A stretch of DNA of 64,000 bases, taken from the NCBI RefSeq assembly GCF_022549225.1, contig NZ_JAKZFD010000006.1:1-64000 (forward strand). The letters run 5' to 3'. Below are positions 40,427 to 48,532 of this stretch, one piece after another. A program made the position numbers and the translations under genes. The DNA is from Pelomonas sp. CA6 (GTDB taxonomy: Bacteria > Pseudomonadota > Gammaproteobacteria > Burkholderiales > Burkholderiaceae_C). Every line of letters begins with the position of its first letter. Within the stretch, counting starts at the first letter, position 1. Below the pieces are notes generated by a model. That model ran no database searches. It worked only from the letters and a program-made list of their open reading frames with translations, and had not been told where the DNA came from.

Positions 40427-41053
40427 ATGTCGGTGATCGTCGTGGCCAATCCCAAGGGGGGCGTCGGCAAGAGCACGCTGGCCAGCCAGGTGGCCGGCTT
40501 CCTGGCCCACCGGGGCCATGCGGTGATGCTGGGCGACATCGACCGCCAGCAGTCCGCCGCGCGCTGGCTGGCGCAGCGCCCCAGCGGCCTGGCGCCGATA
40601 CGCGGCTGGGACGCCGATGGCGAGCAGCTGCGCAGCCCCAAGGGCGTGACGCATGCGGTGCTGGACACCCCGGCCGGCCTGCGCGGCAAGAAGCTCGCGC
40701 AGGTGCTCAAGGTCGCCGATGGGCTGCTGCTGCCGCTGCAGGCCAGCCTGTTTGACATCCAGGCGACACATGATTTCCTCGCCGAGCTTCATGATGCGAT
40801 GCAGGAGCGGGGGCGCCGGCCGCGCATCGCGCTGGTGGGCATGCGCGTTCGCGAGGGCACGCTGGCGCAGCAGCAGCTGCAGCAGTTCATCCGGCAGCGC
40901 GGACTGGCGATGCCGGCCGAGCTGCGCGACACGCAGAACTACGTGCAACTGGCGGCGCGGGGGCTGACGCTCTGGGACATCGCCCCGGGCCGCGTGGCGC
41001 GCGACCTGGCGCAATGGGAGCCGTTGTGCCGCTGGCTGGACGAACTGGACTGA
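40427..41053 (+). CDS. Orphan ParA-family ATPase
   Basis: MinD/ParA-type ATPase of 208 residues. The Walker A loop VVANPKGGVGKSTLASQVAGFL is intact, followed by the switch-like VMLGDIDRQQSAARWLAQR and VLDTPAGLRGKKLAQVL (Walker B/DTPAG). No parB, parS-like repeat or plasmid replication gene is near, so it is more likely a chromosomal positioning ATPase than a partition protein. AGGAGA lies 5 bases before ATG 40427. A MaoC-like gene follows after 19 bp, but a shared role is not evident. Confidence 0.88.
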   Translation: MSVIVVANPKGGVGKSTLASQVAGFLAHRGHAVMLGDIDRQQSAARWLAQRPSGLAPIRGWDADGEQLRSPKGVTHAVLDTPAGLRGKKLAQVLKVADGLLLPLQASLFDIQATHDFLAELHDAMQERGRRPRIALVGMRVREGTLAQQQLQQFIRQRGLAMPAELRDTQNYVQLAARGLTLWDIAPGRVARDLAQWEPLCRWLDELD

Positions 41054-41072
41054 GCGGCGCGGACGAGGAGAC

Positions 41073-41537
41073 ATGGGAATGCTTGAGTTCGAACGGTTGC
41101 AGGATCTGCGCGAGCGGGTGGGGGAGGAGATCGGTGTGTCCGACTGGATCGCGCTGCCCCAGTCGCGCATCCAGGCCTTCGCCGAGGCCACCGAAGACCT
41201 GCAGTGGATCCACACCGACCCGGCGCGCGCGGCGGCCGGGCCGTTTGGCGGCACCATCGCGCATGGCTTTCTGACGCTGAGCCTGCTGCCGCGCTTCTAC
41301 GAGACCGCCTTTGCCGTGCGCTCGGTGCGCATGGGCCTGAACTACGGGCTCAACCGCGTGCGTTTCCCGGCGCCGGTGCCGGTGGACAGCCGGCTGCGCG
41401 GCCGCTTCCGGCTGGTCAGCTGGGAGTCGCTGCCTGGCGGCGGGGCCCAGCTGTGCACCGAGGTCACGGTGGAGCGCGAGGGCCAGCCGGACAAGCCGGT
41501 CTGCGTGGCGGAGTCGCTGGTACGCATGTTCGAATAA
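41073..41537 (+). CDS. MaoC-like (R)-enoyl-CoA hydratase
   Basis: Single hot-dog-fold protein of 154 residues in the MaoC dehydratase family, which hydrates enoyl-CoA. The active-site loop WIHTDPARAAAGPFGGTIAHGFLTLSLLP contains the catalytic Asp/His pair, and MGLNYGLNRVRFPAPVPVDSRLRGRF is the downstream core strand-turn pattern. It starts ATG 41073 after GAGGAG, close behind the ParA gene. Chain-length preference cannot be judged. May feed beta-oxidation or PHA precursor supply. Confidence 0.88.
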   Translation: MGMLEFERLQDLRERVGEEIGVSDWIALPQSRIQAFAEATEDLQWIHTDPARAAAGPFGGTIAHGFLTLSLLPRFYETAFAVRSVRMGLNYGLNRVRFPAPVPVDSRLRGRFRLVSWESLPGGGAQLCTEVTVEREGQPDKPVCVAESLVRMFE

Positions 41538-41618
41538 AGAACTCGCGTGCCGCGGCCTCCACCCTTCTTTGGGAGTGCCGCGGCGGGTGGCTGCACCTAT
41601 GATTCGGTCCCTGTGACT

Positions 41619-42365
41619 ATGAATGACAGAAGGCCGAGCATGAGGGTGCTGCTCATCGATGACCATCCCCTGATCCTGTCGGCCCTGCGCACGGTGATCG
41701 AAGGACTGGGCGACGGCGTCGAGGTGCAGGGCGCCGGCAGCGCCGCCGAGGCGCGCGCGCTGCTCGCCGGCCGCGAGGATTTCGACCTGGTGCTGCTGGA
41801 TCTGCAGCTGGGCGATGCCAGCGGTTTCGACGTGCTGGACGAGTTCCGGGCCAACTATCCGGCGCTGCCGGTGGTGGTGATTTCCGCGTCCGACCGTGCC
41901 AGCGACGTGATCCGCGCGATCGACCAGGGCGCGATGGGCTTCGTGCCCAAGCGCACCAGCAACGAGGTGCTGGCCCAGGCGCTGCGCCTGGTGATGTCCG
42001 GGGGCATTTATGTGCCGCCGATGTCGCTGGGCAGTGAAAGCCCCGAGCCCGCGCCGCTGGTGCCGCCCGGCACGCCGGCGCTGGCGCCGGTCCATGTGCT
42101 GGCCAGCGAAGGCGGCTACCAGTCCATTCCGGGCCTGGACAGCCTGGGCCTGACGCCGCGCCAGACCGATGTGCTGGCGCTGCTGCTGCAGGGCAAGCCC
42201 AACAAGATCATCGCGCGCGAACTGGGGGTCTCGGTCGAGACCATCAAGGACCATGTGGCCGCGGTGCTGAAGGCGCTGGGCGTCAGTTCGCGCACCCAGG
42301 CGGTGCTGGCGGTGGCGCAGATGGGGCAGCGGCGGCCGAGTGAGAGTTTTTCGACCTTCCGTTGA
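41619..42365 (+). CDS. NarL/FixJ-type response regulator
   Basis: Two-component transcription factor, 248 residues. REC covers about 8-125 with D12/D13 and phospho-acceptor in LVLLDLQLGDASGFDVL; the C-terminal 65 residues are a LuxR-type helix-turn-helix (LTPRQTDVLALLLQGKPNKIIARELGVSVETIKDHVAAVLKALGV). The linker is long (about 45 residues) and proline-rich. A TATGAT hexamer lies at 41598-41603, 15 bases before ATG 41619; ATG 41640 is an alternative. No sensor kinase is adjacent, so its stimulus is unknown. Confidence 0.9.
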   Translation: MNDRRPSMRVLLIDDHPLILSALRTVIEGLGDGVEVQGAGSAAEARALLAGREDFDLVLLDLQLGDASGFDVLDEFRANYPALPVVVISASDRASDVIRAIDQGAMGFVPKRTSNEVLAQALRLVMSGGIYVPPMSLGSESPEPAPLVPPGTPALAPVHVLASEGGYQSIPGLDSLGLTPRQTDVLALLLQGKPNKIIARELGVSVETIKDHVAAVLKALGVSSRTQAVLAVAQMGQRRPSESFSTFR

Positions 42366-42640
42366 AGGACGGGTGGGCGGCTTGGGGGCAAGGCCTGGCC
42401 CTTCGGGTGGGGTTGTTTGCTCTTTGCTCTTTGCTTTGTTGCGCGGGGCGCAGATCCCGCCGGGTCCCGGCCCGGCAGCCGGGTAACTTTTCCTGCGGGC
42501 CCAGGAAAAGTCACCAAAAGGAGGGCCTGAAATGCGATTTGACCGAGGCCCGCGCTGGGCACTGAGCCCCGGCCCGACCACCATCGGGGCGGCTCCACCG
42601 CTCAGGATGTAAGTCGCTCGCCGAGTACGGCTCGACTCCA
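42366..42640. repeat. Intergenic region with a GTAACTTTTCC stem-loop element
   Basis: No gene. An arm-pair GTAACTTTTCCTG (42483-42495) and CAGGAAAAGTCAC (42502-42514) can form a 13-base hairpin with one mismatch, followed by CAAAAGGAGGG. An upstream T-rich stretch (TTTGCTCTTTGCTCTTTGC) is typical of the same dispersed element. I recall variants of this element from many beta- and gammaproteobacterial intergenic regions. No clear promoter or terminator function. Confidence 0.55.
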
Positions 42641-43190
42641 CACCGGGCCTCGTACCCCGTCGCACAGCCGATGCTCGCAGCTCAATGCCGCGGGCATCGG
42701 CGGTATTTGGGGCCGAGCGCCGGGCCGCCCCAAGCCGGCCCGCTTGGCGATACGGGTGGCTGAATGCCACCCGTATCGGCGTCCCCTCTGGGGACCGGCC
42801 AGCGTACCCGCTGGACGAGGGGCCTCATGATTTGCCGAGCGCCGGGCCGCCCCAAGCCGGCCCGCTTGGCGATACGGGTGGCTGAATGCCACCCGTATCG
42901 GCGTCCCCTCTGGGGACCGGCCAGCGTACCCGCAGGACGAGGGGCCCCATGATTTGCCGAGCGCCGGGCCGCCCCAAGCCGGCCCGCTTGGCGATACGGG
43001 TGGCTGAATGCCGCCCGTATCGGCGTCCCCCCGGGGGACCGGCCAGGGTACTCCCTGGACGAGGGGGTGTATTCCAGGGTCGAGCGCCGGGCCGCCCCAA
43101 GCCGGCCCACGTGGCGATGTGCTGGCGGCTCAATGCCGCCAGCATCGCCGTCCCCTCGGGGGACCGGCCAGGGTACTCCCTGGACGAGGG
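42640..43190. repeat. Tandem array of about 122-bp multi-hairpin intergenic repeats
   Basis: Four units begin at about 42712, 42834, 42956 and 43079 (period 122-123), after a partial unit. Each unit starts GAGCGCCGGGCCGCCCC and holds four dyads: CAAGC/GCTTG; a long one such as CGATACGGGTGGC-TGAAT-GCCACCCGTATCG (42748-42778); GTCCCC/GGGGAC; and CCAGCG/CGCTGG or CCAGGG/CCCTGG. Where arms differ between units, the partner arm usually changes too. Small ORFs in the array (a repeating MAFSHPYRQAGRLGAARRS peptide) are judged non-coding. It lies between a response regulator gene and the scpA 3' end. Confidence 0.85.
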
Positions 43191-43191
43191 G

Positions 43192-44025
43192 CTACATCGG
43201 TGCGTAAGACAAGCGCACGTAGATCGGCGCGAAGGCCTCGGCCTGGGTGATTTCGACCAGGCGCTCGCGGGCCAGTTCCAGCATCGCGATGAAGCTGACC
43301 ACCAGCACCTGAGGGCCTCGGTCGAGTTCGAACAAATCTTCGAATTCGACAAAACGCTGGCCCTGCAGACGACGCAGCAGATGGCTCATGTACTCGCGCA
43401 CCGACAGCTGCTCGCGGCTGATCTTGTGGTGCTGGGTCAGCCGGGCGCGGCGCATCAGCTCGGCCCAGGCGCTGCGCAGGTCTTCGACGCTGACCTCGGG
43501 CAGGCGCGGCGCCAGCGATTGTTCGATGTGGATCTGGGCGCGCAGGAAGTCGCGCCCCAGCACCGGCAGCTGGTCCAGGGTCTGCGCGGCCAGCTTCATC
43601 TGTTCGTACTCAAGCAGACGGCGCACCAGCTCGGCGCGCGGGTCCTCGGGCTCGCTGCCGTCCTCGGTCTTCTTGGGCGGCAGCAGCATGCGTGACTTGA
43701 TTTCGATCAGCATGGCCGCCATCAGCAGGTACTCGGCCGCCAACTCGAGGTTGTGGCGACGGATCTGCTCCACATAGCTGAGGTACTGGCGCGTGACCTC
43801 GGCGAGCGGGATGTCCAGGATGTTGAAGTTCTGCCGCCGTATCAGGTAGAGCAGCAGATCCAGCGGCCCCTGGAAGGCCTCCAGAAAGACCTCCAGCGCA
43901 TCGGGCGGGATGTAGAGGTCCTGGGGCAGCGTGAACAGTGGCTCGCCATAAAGGCGGGCCACCGCGACGCCGTCCACCGTTTCGGGCGTGGCGGCCTCGG
44001 CGGCCGGCTCGTCCGTCAGGTCCAA
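43192..44025 (-). CDS. scpA: Segregation and condensation protein ScpA
   Basis: Kleisin subunit of the SMC-ScpAB condensin. The 277-residue protein contains FLEAFQGPLDLLLYLIRRQNFNILDIPLAEVTRQYLSYVEQIRRHNLELAAEYLLMAAMLIEIKSRMLLP, the classic ScpA N-terminal SMC-binding block, and a C-terminal winged-helix part (SREQLSVREYMSHLLRRLQGQRFVEFEDLF, VVSFIAMLELARERLVEITQAEAFAPIYVRL). A TTG at 44025, three bases after the upstream stop, is the most probable start; the ORF continues upstream without family similarity. No scpB was seen in the window. Confidence 0.9.
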   Translation of the reverse strand: MDLTDEPAAEAATPETVDGVAVARLYGEPLFTLPQDLYIPPDALEVFLEAFQGPLDLLLYLIRRQNFNILDIPLAEVTRQYLSYVEQIRRHNLELAAEYLLMAAMLIEIKSRMLLPPKKTEDGSEPEDPRAELVRRLLEYEQMKLAAQTLDQLPVLGRDFLRAQIHIEQSLAPRLPEVSVEDLRSAWAELMRRARLTQHHKISREQLSVREYMSHLLRRLQGQRFVEFEDLFELDRGPQVLVVSFIAMLELARERLVEITQAEAFAPIYVRLSYAPM

Positions 44026-44027
44026 GC

Positions 44028-44228
44028 TCAGCCCTTGGTCTGGTAGACGTAGGGCTGCTGGGGCACGCGGGCGACGCGGAAGTCGGCCTGGGCCTGGCGG
44101 TCCACCTGCTTGTCCCACAGCAGCGCACGGCCTTCGCGCTGCGAGGCCTCCAGCTGCGGGTTCTTGCTGCGCAGCTCGTCGATGAACTGGGTGACTTCGG
44201 ACTTGTAGGGCTTCCAGAAGAGAGGCAT
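44028..44228 (-). CDS. DUF3460 family protein
   Basis: Small 66-residue protein conserved in betaproteobacteria, usually just upstream of scpA, function unknown. The family signature MPLFWKPYKSEVTQFIDELRSKNPQLEASQREGRALLWDK is complete. Upstream in-frame codons to 44276 look non-coding. It overlaps nothing and the scpA start follows after two bases, indicating translational coupling. Confidence 0.88.
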   Translation of the reverse strand: MPLFWKPYKSEVTQFIDELRSKNPQLEASQREGRALLWDKQVDRQAQADFRVARVPQQPYVYQTKG

Positions 44229-44341
44229 GGCGCTTGCGGCAGATCGGGTGGGGGGCGCGGGAGCGTCCCGCGGCAAAGCAGCGATTTTAGCCGGCCCCGG
44301 GCCGGGCCGGCCAGGCCGCCGCCGCGCCCCCGGCGGGCGCT

Positions 44342-44770
44342 TCAGTCGATGCGCACGCGCCGGCTGCTGACGCTGTCCGCCTTCTTGGGCAGCGTGAGCG
44401 TCAGCACACCCTGGTCGTATTTGGCGCTGGCGCGCGCGTCGTCCACGTCGGCCGGCAACTGCAGGCTGCGCGAGACGGCGCCGACATAGCGCTCGCTGCG
44501 CAGCACGCGCTCGTCCTGGGTGCTGCGGTCATGCTGGCGAACCTCGGCGCGCAGCGTGACCATGGGGCCGTCGACATGGACCTGGATGTCTTCCTTGGCG
44601 ACACCGGGCAGTTCGGCGACGATGGTGAACTGCTCGGCGCTCTCCTTGACGTCCAGCTTGATCTGGCGCGGCAGCGGGTCGCCATGCAACGGACGGATGT
44701 AGAACCCGGGCGCCCAGTCGCGGAAGAGGTCGTCGAACAGGCTGCTGCGCTCGGTGGGCAATTGGCTCAT
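44342..44770 (-). CDS. Small heat-shock protein of the Hsp20 family
   Basis: ATP-independent holdase, 142 residues. The alpha-crystallin domain spans about 40-140: IKLDVKESAEQFTIVAELPGVAKEDIQVHVDGPMVTLRAEVRQ and the closing SERYVGAVSRSLQLPADVDDARASAKYDQGVLTLTLPKK, with the conserved A-x-x-x-n-GVL motif. The N-terminus (LFDDLFRDWAPGFY) is the usual WxPxF-like arm; the C-terminal IxI anchor is not obvious. ATG 44770 follows AAAGGAG. Its leader can fold over the ribosome site (see the regulatory entry). Confidence 0.93.
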   Translation of the reverse strand: MSQLPTERSSLFDDLFRDWAPGFYIRPLHGDPLPRQIKLDVKESAEQFTIVAELPGVAKEDIQVHVDGPMVTLRAEVRQHDRSTQDERVLRSERYVGAVSRSLQLPADVDDARASAKYDQGVLTLTLPKKADSVSSRRVRID

Positions 44771-44810
44771 GGGTTGCTCCTTTCGCTGGATGGACTCAGG
44801 ACGCAGAGCC
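44764..44810 (-). promoter_or_regulatory. Possible RNA thermometer at the hsp20 start
   Basis: On the transcript, GGCTC (44810-44806) can pair with GAGCC (44768-44764) across the ATG; TGC (44805-44803) with GCA (44777-44775); and TCCT (44801-44798) with AGGA (44781-44778) of the Shine-Dalgarno, with a bulged G and an internal loop. The fold would hide both ribosome site and start codon. Confidence 0.4.
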
Positions 44811-44833
44811 GTCCGCCCCGACGGCGGGCGGCC

Positions 44834-44940
44834 GCGGTCCCGGCGCTGGGGCGCCGGGACCGCTTCCATGATCGCGCGCGCGGCGCCGGCGGGCTTGACG
44901 CGGCGCAACACCGCGAGGCGCCGGCCCGTCCCGGCGCCTC
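44834..44940. repeat. Two strong stem-loops between the cfa-like gene and hsp20
   Basis: A 13-base perfect stem GCGGTCCCGGCGC-TGGG-GCGCCGGGACCGC (44834-44863) and a 10-base perfect stem GAGGCGCCGG-CCCGTC-CCGGCGCCTC (44915-44940). Neither has a T-run on the minus strand. They probably stabilise or end the upstream operon. No gene lies between 44771 and 44944. Confidence 0.6.
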
Positions 44941-44944
44941 GGGC

Positions 44945-46189
44945 TCATTCGTCCCGGGTCAGGCGGTACAGGCCCACGTCGACGCGGCCGTCCAGGAAGC
45001 CCGCCTCGCAGTAGCAGAGGTAGTACTCCCACAGACGCTTGAACGCCGGGTCGAAGCCCTGGGCCTGGATCGCCGGCCATTCGGCGCGGAAACGCTGGCG
45101 CCATTCGGCCAGCGTGCGCGCATAGCTGTGGCCGAAGCGTTCCTCGGTGCTCAGGCGCAGTCCGGCGCGGCGCGCCTGCTCGGCCATGCGCTCGGGGCTG
45201 GGCAGCATGCCGCCCGGGAAGATGCAGCGCTGGATGAAGTCCGGGCTGGCGCGGTAGCGCTCGAAGTAGGGCTCGGCGATCGTGATCGCCTGCAGCACGG
45301 CGACGCCGCCGGGGGCCAGCCGGTCGCGCAGGCTGGCGAAGTACAGCGGCCAGTAGGCTTCGCCCACGGCCTCGATCATCTCGATCGAGACGATGCGGTC
45401 GTAGCGGCCGGTCTCGTCCCTGTAGTCCTGCAGGCGCAGATCCACGCGGTCGGCCACGCCCCATTGCGAGGCACGCTCGCGCGCGAAGCGGAGCTGCTCG
45501 GTCGACAGCGTCAGCCCCACGACCTCGGCGCCGAAACGCCGGGCCAGCGTGGCCGCCAGCGTGCCCCAGCCGCAGCCGATCTCCAGCACCTTCAGGCCGG
45601 GGCGCATGTCCAGCAGCTCGGCGATGCGGTCCAGACGCCGGGCCTGCGCGGCTTCCAGCGTGTCGGCGGGATCGTCGCGGTACAGCGCGCTGGAGTACAG
45701 CATGCTGTCGTCCAGCCAGCGCTGGTAGAAGGCATTGCCCAGGTCGTAGTGGTAGGCGATGTTGTCCCGGCTGCCGCGGCGCGTGTTGGCGCGGGCGCGG
45801 TGCAGCAGCCGGGCGAACCAGCGCGCCGGCCCACGGCTTTCGGTCAGCGAGCCCAGCGCTGCCTCGTTGGCCAGCCCGAAGGACAGCAGCGCGCTCAGGT
45901 CGGGCGAACTCCAGTCGCCATCGCGGTAGGAGAACGCCAGCCCCAGGTCGCCTTGCAGCAGCAGGCGCAACGCTGGGCGCCAGCGGTGCAGCCGCAGCTC
46001 CGCCTGTGGGCCGGGGTGGGGCCCGCAGGCCTCGAGGCGGCGGCCGTCCGGCAGGGTCAGGCTCAGCCGCCCATGCTGGATGCGCGACAGCAGGCGGCGC
46101 AGCGGCGCATGCCAGGCCGACAGCGGGTCGCCGGCCAGCGTGGCGGCGCAGGAGGGGGTGGACGTCGACAGCGGAAGCAGGGTGCTCAT
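44945..46189 (-). CDS. Cyclopropane-fatty-acid-synthase-like methyltransferase
   Basis: SAM-dependent enzyme that methylenates or methylates unsaturated acyl chains of membrane phospholipids. The 414 residues fit CfaA-type proteins. Key motifs are NIAYHYDLGNAFYQRWLDDSMLYSSALY, SAM-binding LKVLEIGCGWGTLAATLARR, RYDRIVSIEMIEAVGEAYW and FIQRCIFPGGMLPSPERM. It ends the FAD-oxidase/DUF1365/cfa operon, 10 bases after the DUF1365 stop. The ChrR-dependent ECF promoter is upstream of the first gene. A related but distinct CFA-like protein is encoded at 51885. Confidence 0.92.
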   Translation of the reverse strand: MSTLLPLSTSTPSCAATLAGDPLSAWHAPLRRLLSRIQHGRLSLTLPDGRRLEACGPHPGPQAELRLHRWRPALRLLLQGDLGLAFSYRDGDWSSPDLSALLSFGLANEAALGSLTESRGPARWFARLLHRARANTRRGSRDNIAYHYDLGNAFYQRWLDDSMLYSSALYRDDPADTLEAAQARRLDRIAELLDMRPGLKVLEIGCGWGTLAATLARRFGAEVVGLTLSTEQLRFARERASQWGVADRVDLRLQDYRDETGRYDRIVSIEMIEAVGEAYWPLYFASLRDRLAPGGVAVLQAITIAEPYFERYRASPDFIQRCIFPGGMLPSPERMAEQARRAGLRLSTEERFGHSYARTLAEWRQRFRAEWPAIQAQGFDPAFKRLWEYYLCYCEAGFLDGRVDVGLYRLTRDE

Positions 46190-46199
46190 GGCGCGGGAC

Positions 46200-47021
46200 T
46201 CAGGTCGGGTCGCCCGGGCGGACGACGGTCAGGGGATGGGCCGGCGCGGGCGGGCGCTCATGCAGCCGGGCCCCTTTCAGCCACAGGCGCAGCGCCTCCC
46301 AATGGATGCCGCCGATGACCTTCAGCGTCAGCAGCGGATGCAGGGCCAGCGCGCGCAGCAGCGCGGCGTCGGTGAGCGGCACGCGGCGCGCGTCCAGCCG
46401 CGCGTGCATCAGCAATCGGGCGGCGGCGTCGCGGGCGGGGCCTTCATGCACGCCGATGCCGATGCCCAGCCCCTCGCCCGGCGGCCGAACGCGGAAGCGG
46501 TAGTGCAGATCCATGCCGAGAAAGGGCGAAACAAACATCTGCTTGTCGCAGCGCTGCTCCAGCACCTCGGGCAGGGGGCGCGAGGCGTCGACCTCGATCA
46601 GGTAGCTGTGCCGCTCGCCGAAGGTGTTGTTGACCTCGTAGACGATGGCCTGCAGGCCGCCGCCGGGCGCCTCGCAGAACCAGACGCTGAGCGGGTTGAA
46701 GGCATAGCCCAGGATGCGTGGCATGGCCAGCAGCCGGATGGCGCCGCCCGTGGGCAGGCCGGCCTCGCGCAGCCTGGTGTCGATCTGCGCGCGCAGGCCG
46801 GGGACGTCGCTGGCGCTGCCGTCGCCGTGGTCGCCTGGATGGAAGCTGAAGAGGTTGAAGCGGCCCAGCGACCACCAGCGCAGCCGCGCGTCCAGCGCGG
46901 CCAGCTCGTCGATGTCCAGCAGCAGCGAGAACACCCGGTAGCTCAGCCGGTGGCGCAGCGGGTGCAGCCGCTGGTGCATCACCTGCCCGAGGTAGAGGGC
47001 CGAACCGGGGGCGGGGCTCAT
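46200..47021 (-). CDS. DUF1365 family protein
   Basis: A 273-residue protein commonly encoded with FAD-oxidase and Cfa-like genes under ECF-sigma/ChrR control; biochemical role uncertain. Family sequence includes LYLGQVMHQRLHPLRHRLSYRVFSLLLDIDEL, the His-containing RLLAMPRILGYAFNPLSVWFCE, and DKQMFVSPFLGMDLHYRFRV. The start ATG overlaps the upstream FAD-oxidase stop by 4 bp, so it is translated with it. No membrane helix is obvious. Confidence 0.9.
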   Translation of the reverse strand: MSPAPGSALYLGQVMHQRLHPLRHRLSYRVFSLLLDIDELAALDARLRWWSLGRFNLFSFHPGDHGDGSASDVPGLRAQIDTRLREAGLPTGGAIRLLAMPRILGYAFNPLSVWFCEAPGGGLQAIVYEVNNTFGERHSYLIEVDASRPLPEVLEQRCDKQMFVSPFLGMDLHYRFRVRPPGEGLGIGIGVHEGPARDAAARLLMHARLDARRVPLTDAALLRALALHPLLTLKVIGGIHWEALRLWLKGARLHERPPAPAHPLTVVRPGDPT

Positions 47022-48409
47022 GTGGCCAGCGCCCGCGGCAGGTGGATGCGGTCGGACTCGCCGGCCACCGTCCAGGGGCGGCGCACGCCGCCCAGCGCCT
47101 CGGCGACCGCCAGGCCCGCCTGCAGCCCGTCTTCGTGGAAGCCGGAGCCGAAGTAGGCGCCGCAGAACCAGCTGCGTTGCTGGCCCTGCAGGGTCCAGAG
47201 TTCGCGTTGGGCCGCGATGGCGCCGGCATCGAAGCGCGGATGCTCATAGACCTCGGTGCGGATCAGATGCTCGGGGCGCGGCTCGACGCCGGGGTTGAGC
47301 GAGACGAACAGCGGCCGGGCCTCGCGCCCCTGGGGCAGGTGGGGCTGCAGCCGGTTCATCCAGTAGCTCACCGTGGGCGTCTGCGCCGGCTGGCCCGCCC
47401 GCGCGCGGCCGGCCAGGTAGTTCCAGCTCGACCAGACCCGGCGCCGCCGCGGCATCAGGGTCGGGTCGCTGTGCAGCACGGCCAGGTTGCGGGTGTAGGC
47501 GAAGGCGCCGAGCAGGCGGCGCTCGTCCTCCGACGGCGTGGCCAGCAGGCGCAGCGCCTGGTCGGCGTGCGTGGCCAGCACGACCTGGTCGAAGGCCGCG
47601 GTCCAGCTGCCACGCTGCGTTCGCAGGCGCACGCCGCCGGGCTCGCGCGCCAGTGCGGTGACCGGTTCGTCGCGGTGCAATCGGCCGGCAAAGCCGGCCG
47701 TGAGCCGGCGTACATACTCGCGGCTGCCGCCGACCACGGTGCGCCAGACCGGGCGATCGCGGACCTGCAGCAGCCCATGGTTGGCGCAGAAGCGCACGAA
47801 GGCGGCGACCGGGTACTGGCCGATCTCCGCTGGCGTCGAGGACCAGATGGCCGCGCCCATCGGATAGAGATGGTCGTCGCGGAAGGCGCGGCCATAGCCG
47901 CGCGCGTCCAGGTAGTCGTCCAGGCTCAGATCGCCGCACAGCGGGGCGTCGCGTTCGGCCTCGCGGTAGAAGCGCAGCAGCTCGCGCAGCATGGTCCAGA
48001 AGCGCGGCCGAAGCAGGTTGCTACGCTGTGCGAACAGGCCGTTCAGGTCGGTGCCCGCGTACTCCAGCGCGCCCTGGTCCAGGCTGACCGCGAAGGACAT
48101 GTCCGAGGCCTGCGTCGGCACGTCCAGGTGGCGGAACAGCGCGCTCAGATTGGGATAGGCCGGTTCGTTGTAGACGATGAAGCCGGTGTCCACCGGATGC
48201 GAGCCCCCGTCGCAGGGCGCGTCCACCGTGTGGCTGTGCCCGCCGATGCGCGGCTCGGCCTCGAACAGCTCGACCTCGTGGCGCTGCGACAGCAGCCAGG
48301 CGCAGGACAGGCCGGAGATCCCGCTGCCGACCACGGCAATGCGCTGCCGGCCGCGCTCGGCGCCGGGCGGCAGCGGCAGGGGGGCGCGGGCGATCGGTTG
48401 AGGGGGCAT
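47018..48409 (-). CDS. FAD-dependent amine-oxidase-like protein
   Basis: Flavoprotein of 463 residues, typically found next to DUF1365 and Cfa-like genes in singlet-oxygen stress loci. The dinucleotide site RIAVVGSGISGLSCAWLLSQRHEVELFEAEPRIGGHSHTV is canonical. Further conserved blocks are DTGFIVYNEPAYPNLSALF and RVWSSWNYLAGRA. It is related in family to flavoproteins linked to furan-fatty-acid formation in Rhodobacter (from memory), but the substrate here is inferred, not shown. ATG 48409 has AGGAG 8 bases before it, and the putative ECF promoter is about 25 bp upstream. Confidence 0.9.
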   Translation of the reverse strand: MPPQPIARAPLPLPPGAERGRQRIAVVGSGISGLSCAWLLSQRHEVELFEAEPRIGGHSHTVDAPCDGGSHPVDTGFIVYNEPAYPNLSALFRHLDVPTQASDMSFAVSLDQGALEYAGTDLNGLFAQRSNLLRPRFWTMLRELLRFYREAERDAPLCGDLSLDDYLDARGYGRAFRDDHLYPMGAAIWSSTPAEIGQYPVAAFVRFCANHGLLQVRDRPVWRTVVGGSREYVRRLTAGFAGRLHRDEPVTALAREPGGVRLRTQRGSWTAAFDQVVLATHADQALRLLATPSEDERRLLGAFAYTRNLAVLHSDPTLMPRRRRVWSSWNYLAGRARAGQPAQTPTVSYWMNRLQPHLPQGREARPLFVSLNPGVEPRPEHLIRTEVYEHPRFDAGAIAAQRELWTLQGQQRSWFCGAYFGSGFHEDGLQAGLAVAEALGGVRRPWTVAGESDRIHLPRALAT

Positions 48410-48437
48410 GTGCTGCTCCTGGGGGTCTCTGGCGCTT

Positions 48438-48464
48438 CTACGCAGGCCGCCGCGGTTTGGATCG
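48438..48464 (-). promoter_or_regulatory. Predicted ECF-sigma (RpoE/ChrR type) promoter of the FAD-oxidase operon
   Basis: On the minus strand CGATCC, 17 bp, GTAGAAG. It differs by two bases from the sequences before the sigma gene and the 52934 operon. Located about 30 bp upstream of ATG 48409. Confidence 0.75.
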
Positions 48465-48532
48465 CTGCGGCCCGGGAACTTCGCGTTTTCCCTGAGGGCC
48501 CGGGTCCAGGGGGTGCGCCGGCGATGCTGGAG

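Noticed and set aside
40350-40758. N-terminal extension of the KefB-like antiporter reading
   Set aside because: The frame passes antisense through the KefF-like and ParA genes; the antiporter starts at MEAHGHW.
40427-41053. Plasmid-type partition locus
   Set aside because: ParA stands alone, with no ParB, replication gene or iterons, among housekeeping genes.
42640-43190. CRISPR array or repeated peptide gene
   Set aside because: Units are about 122 bp, nearly identical over their whole length and without spacers; the repeating peptide is read from hairpin DNA and changes frame with the 123-bp unit.
44834-44863. Intrinsic terminator of the cfa operon
   Set aside because: The stem is perfect but no T-run follows on the minus strand, so it is listed only as a hairpin.
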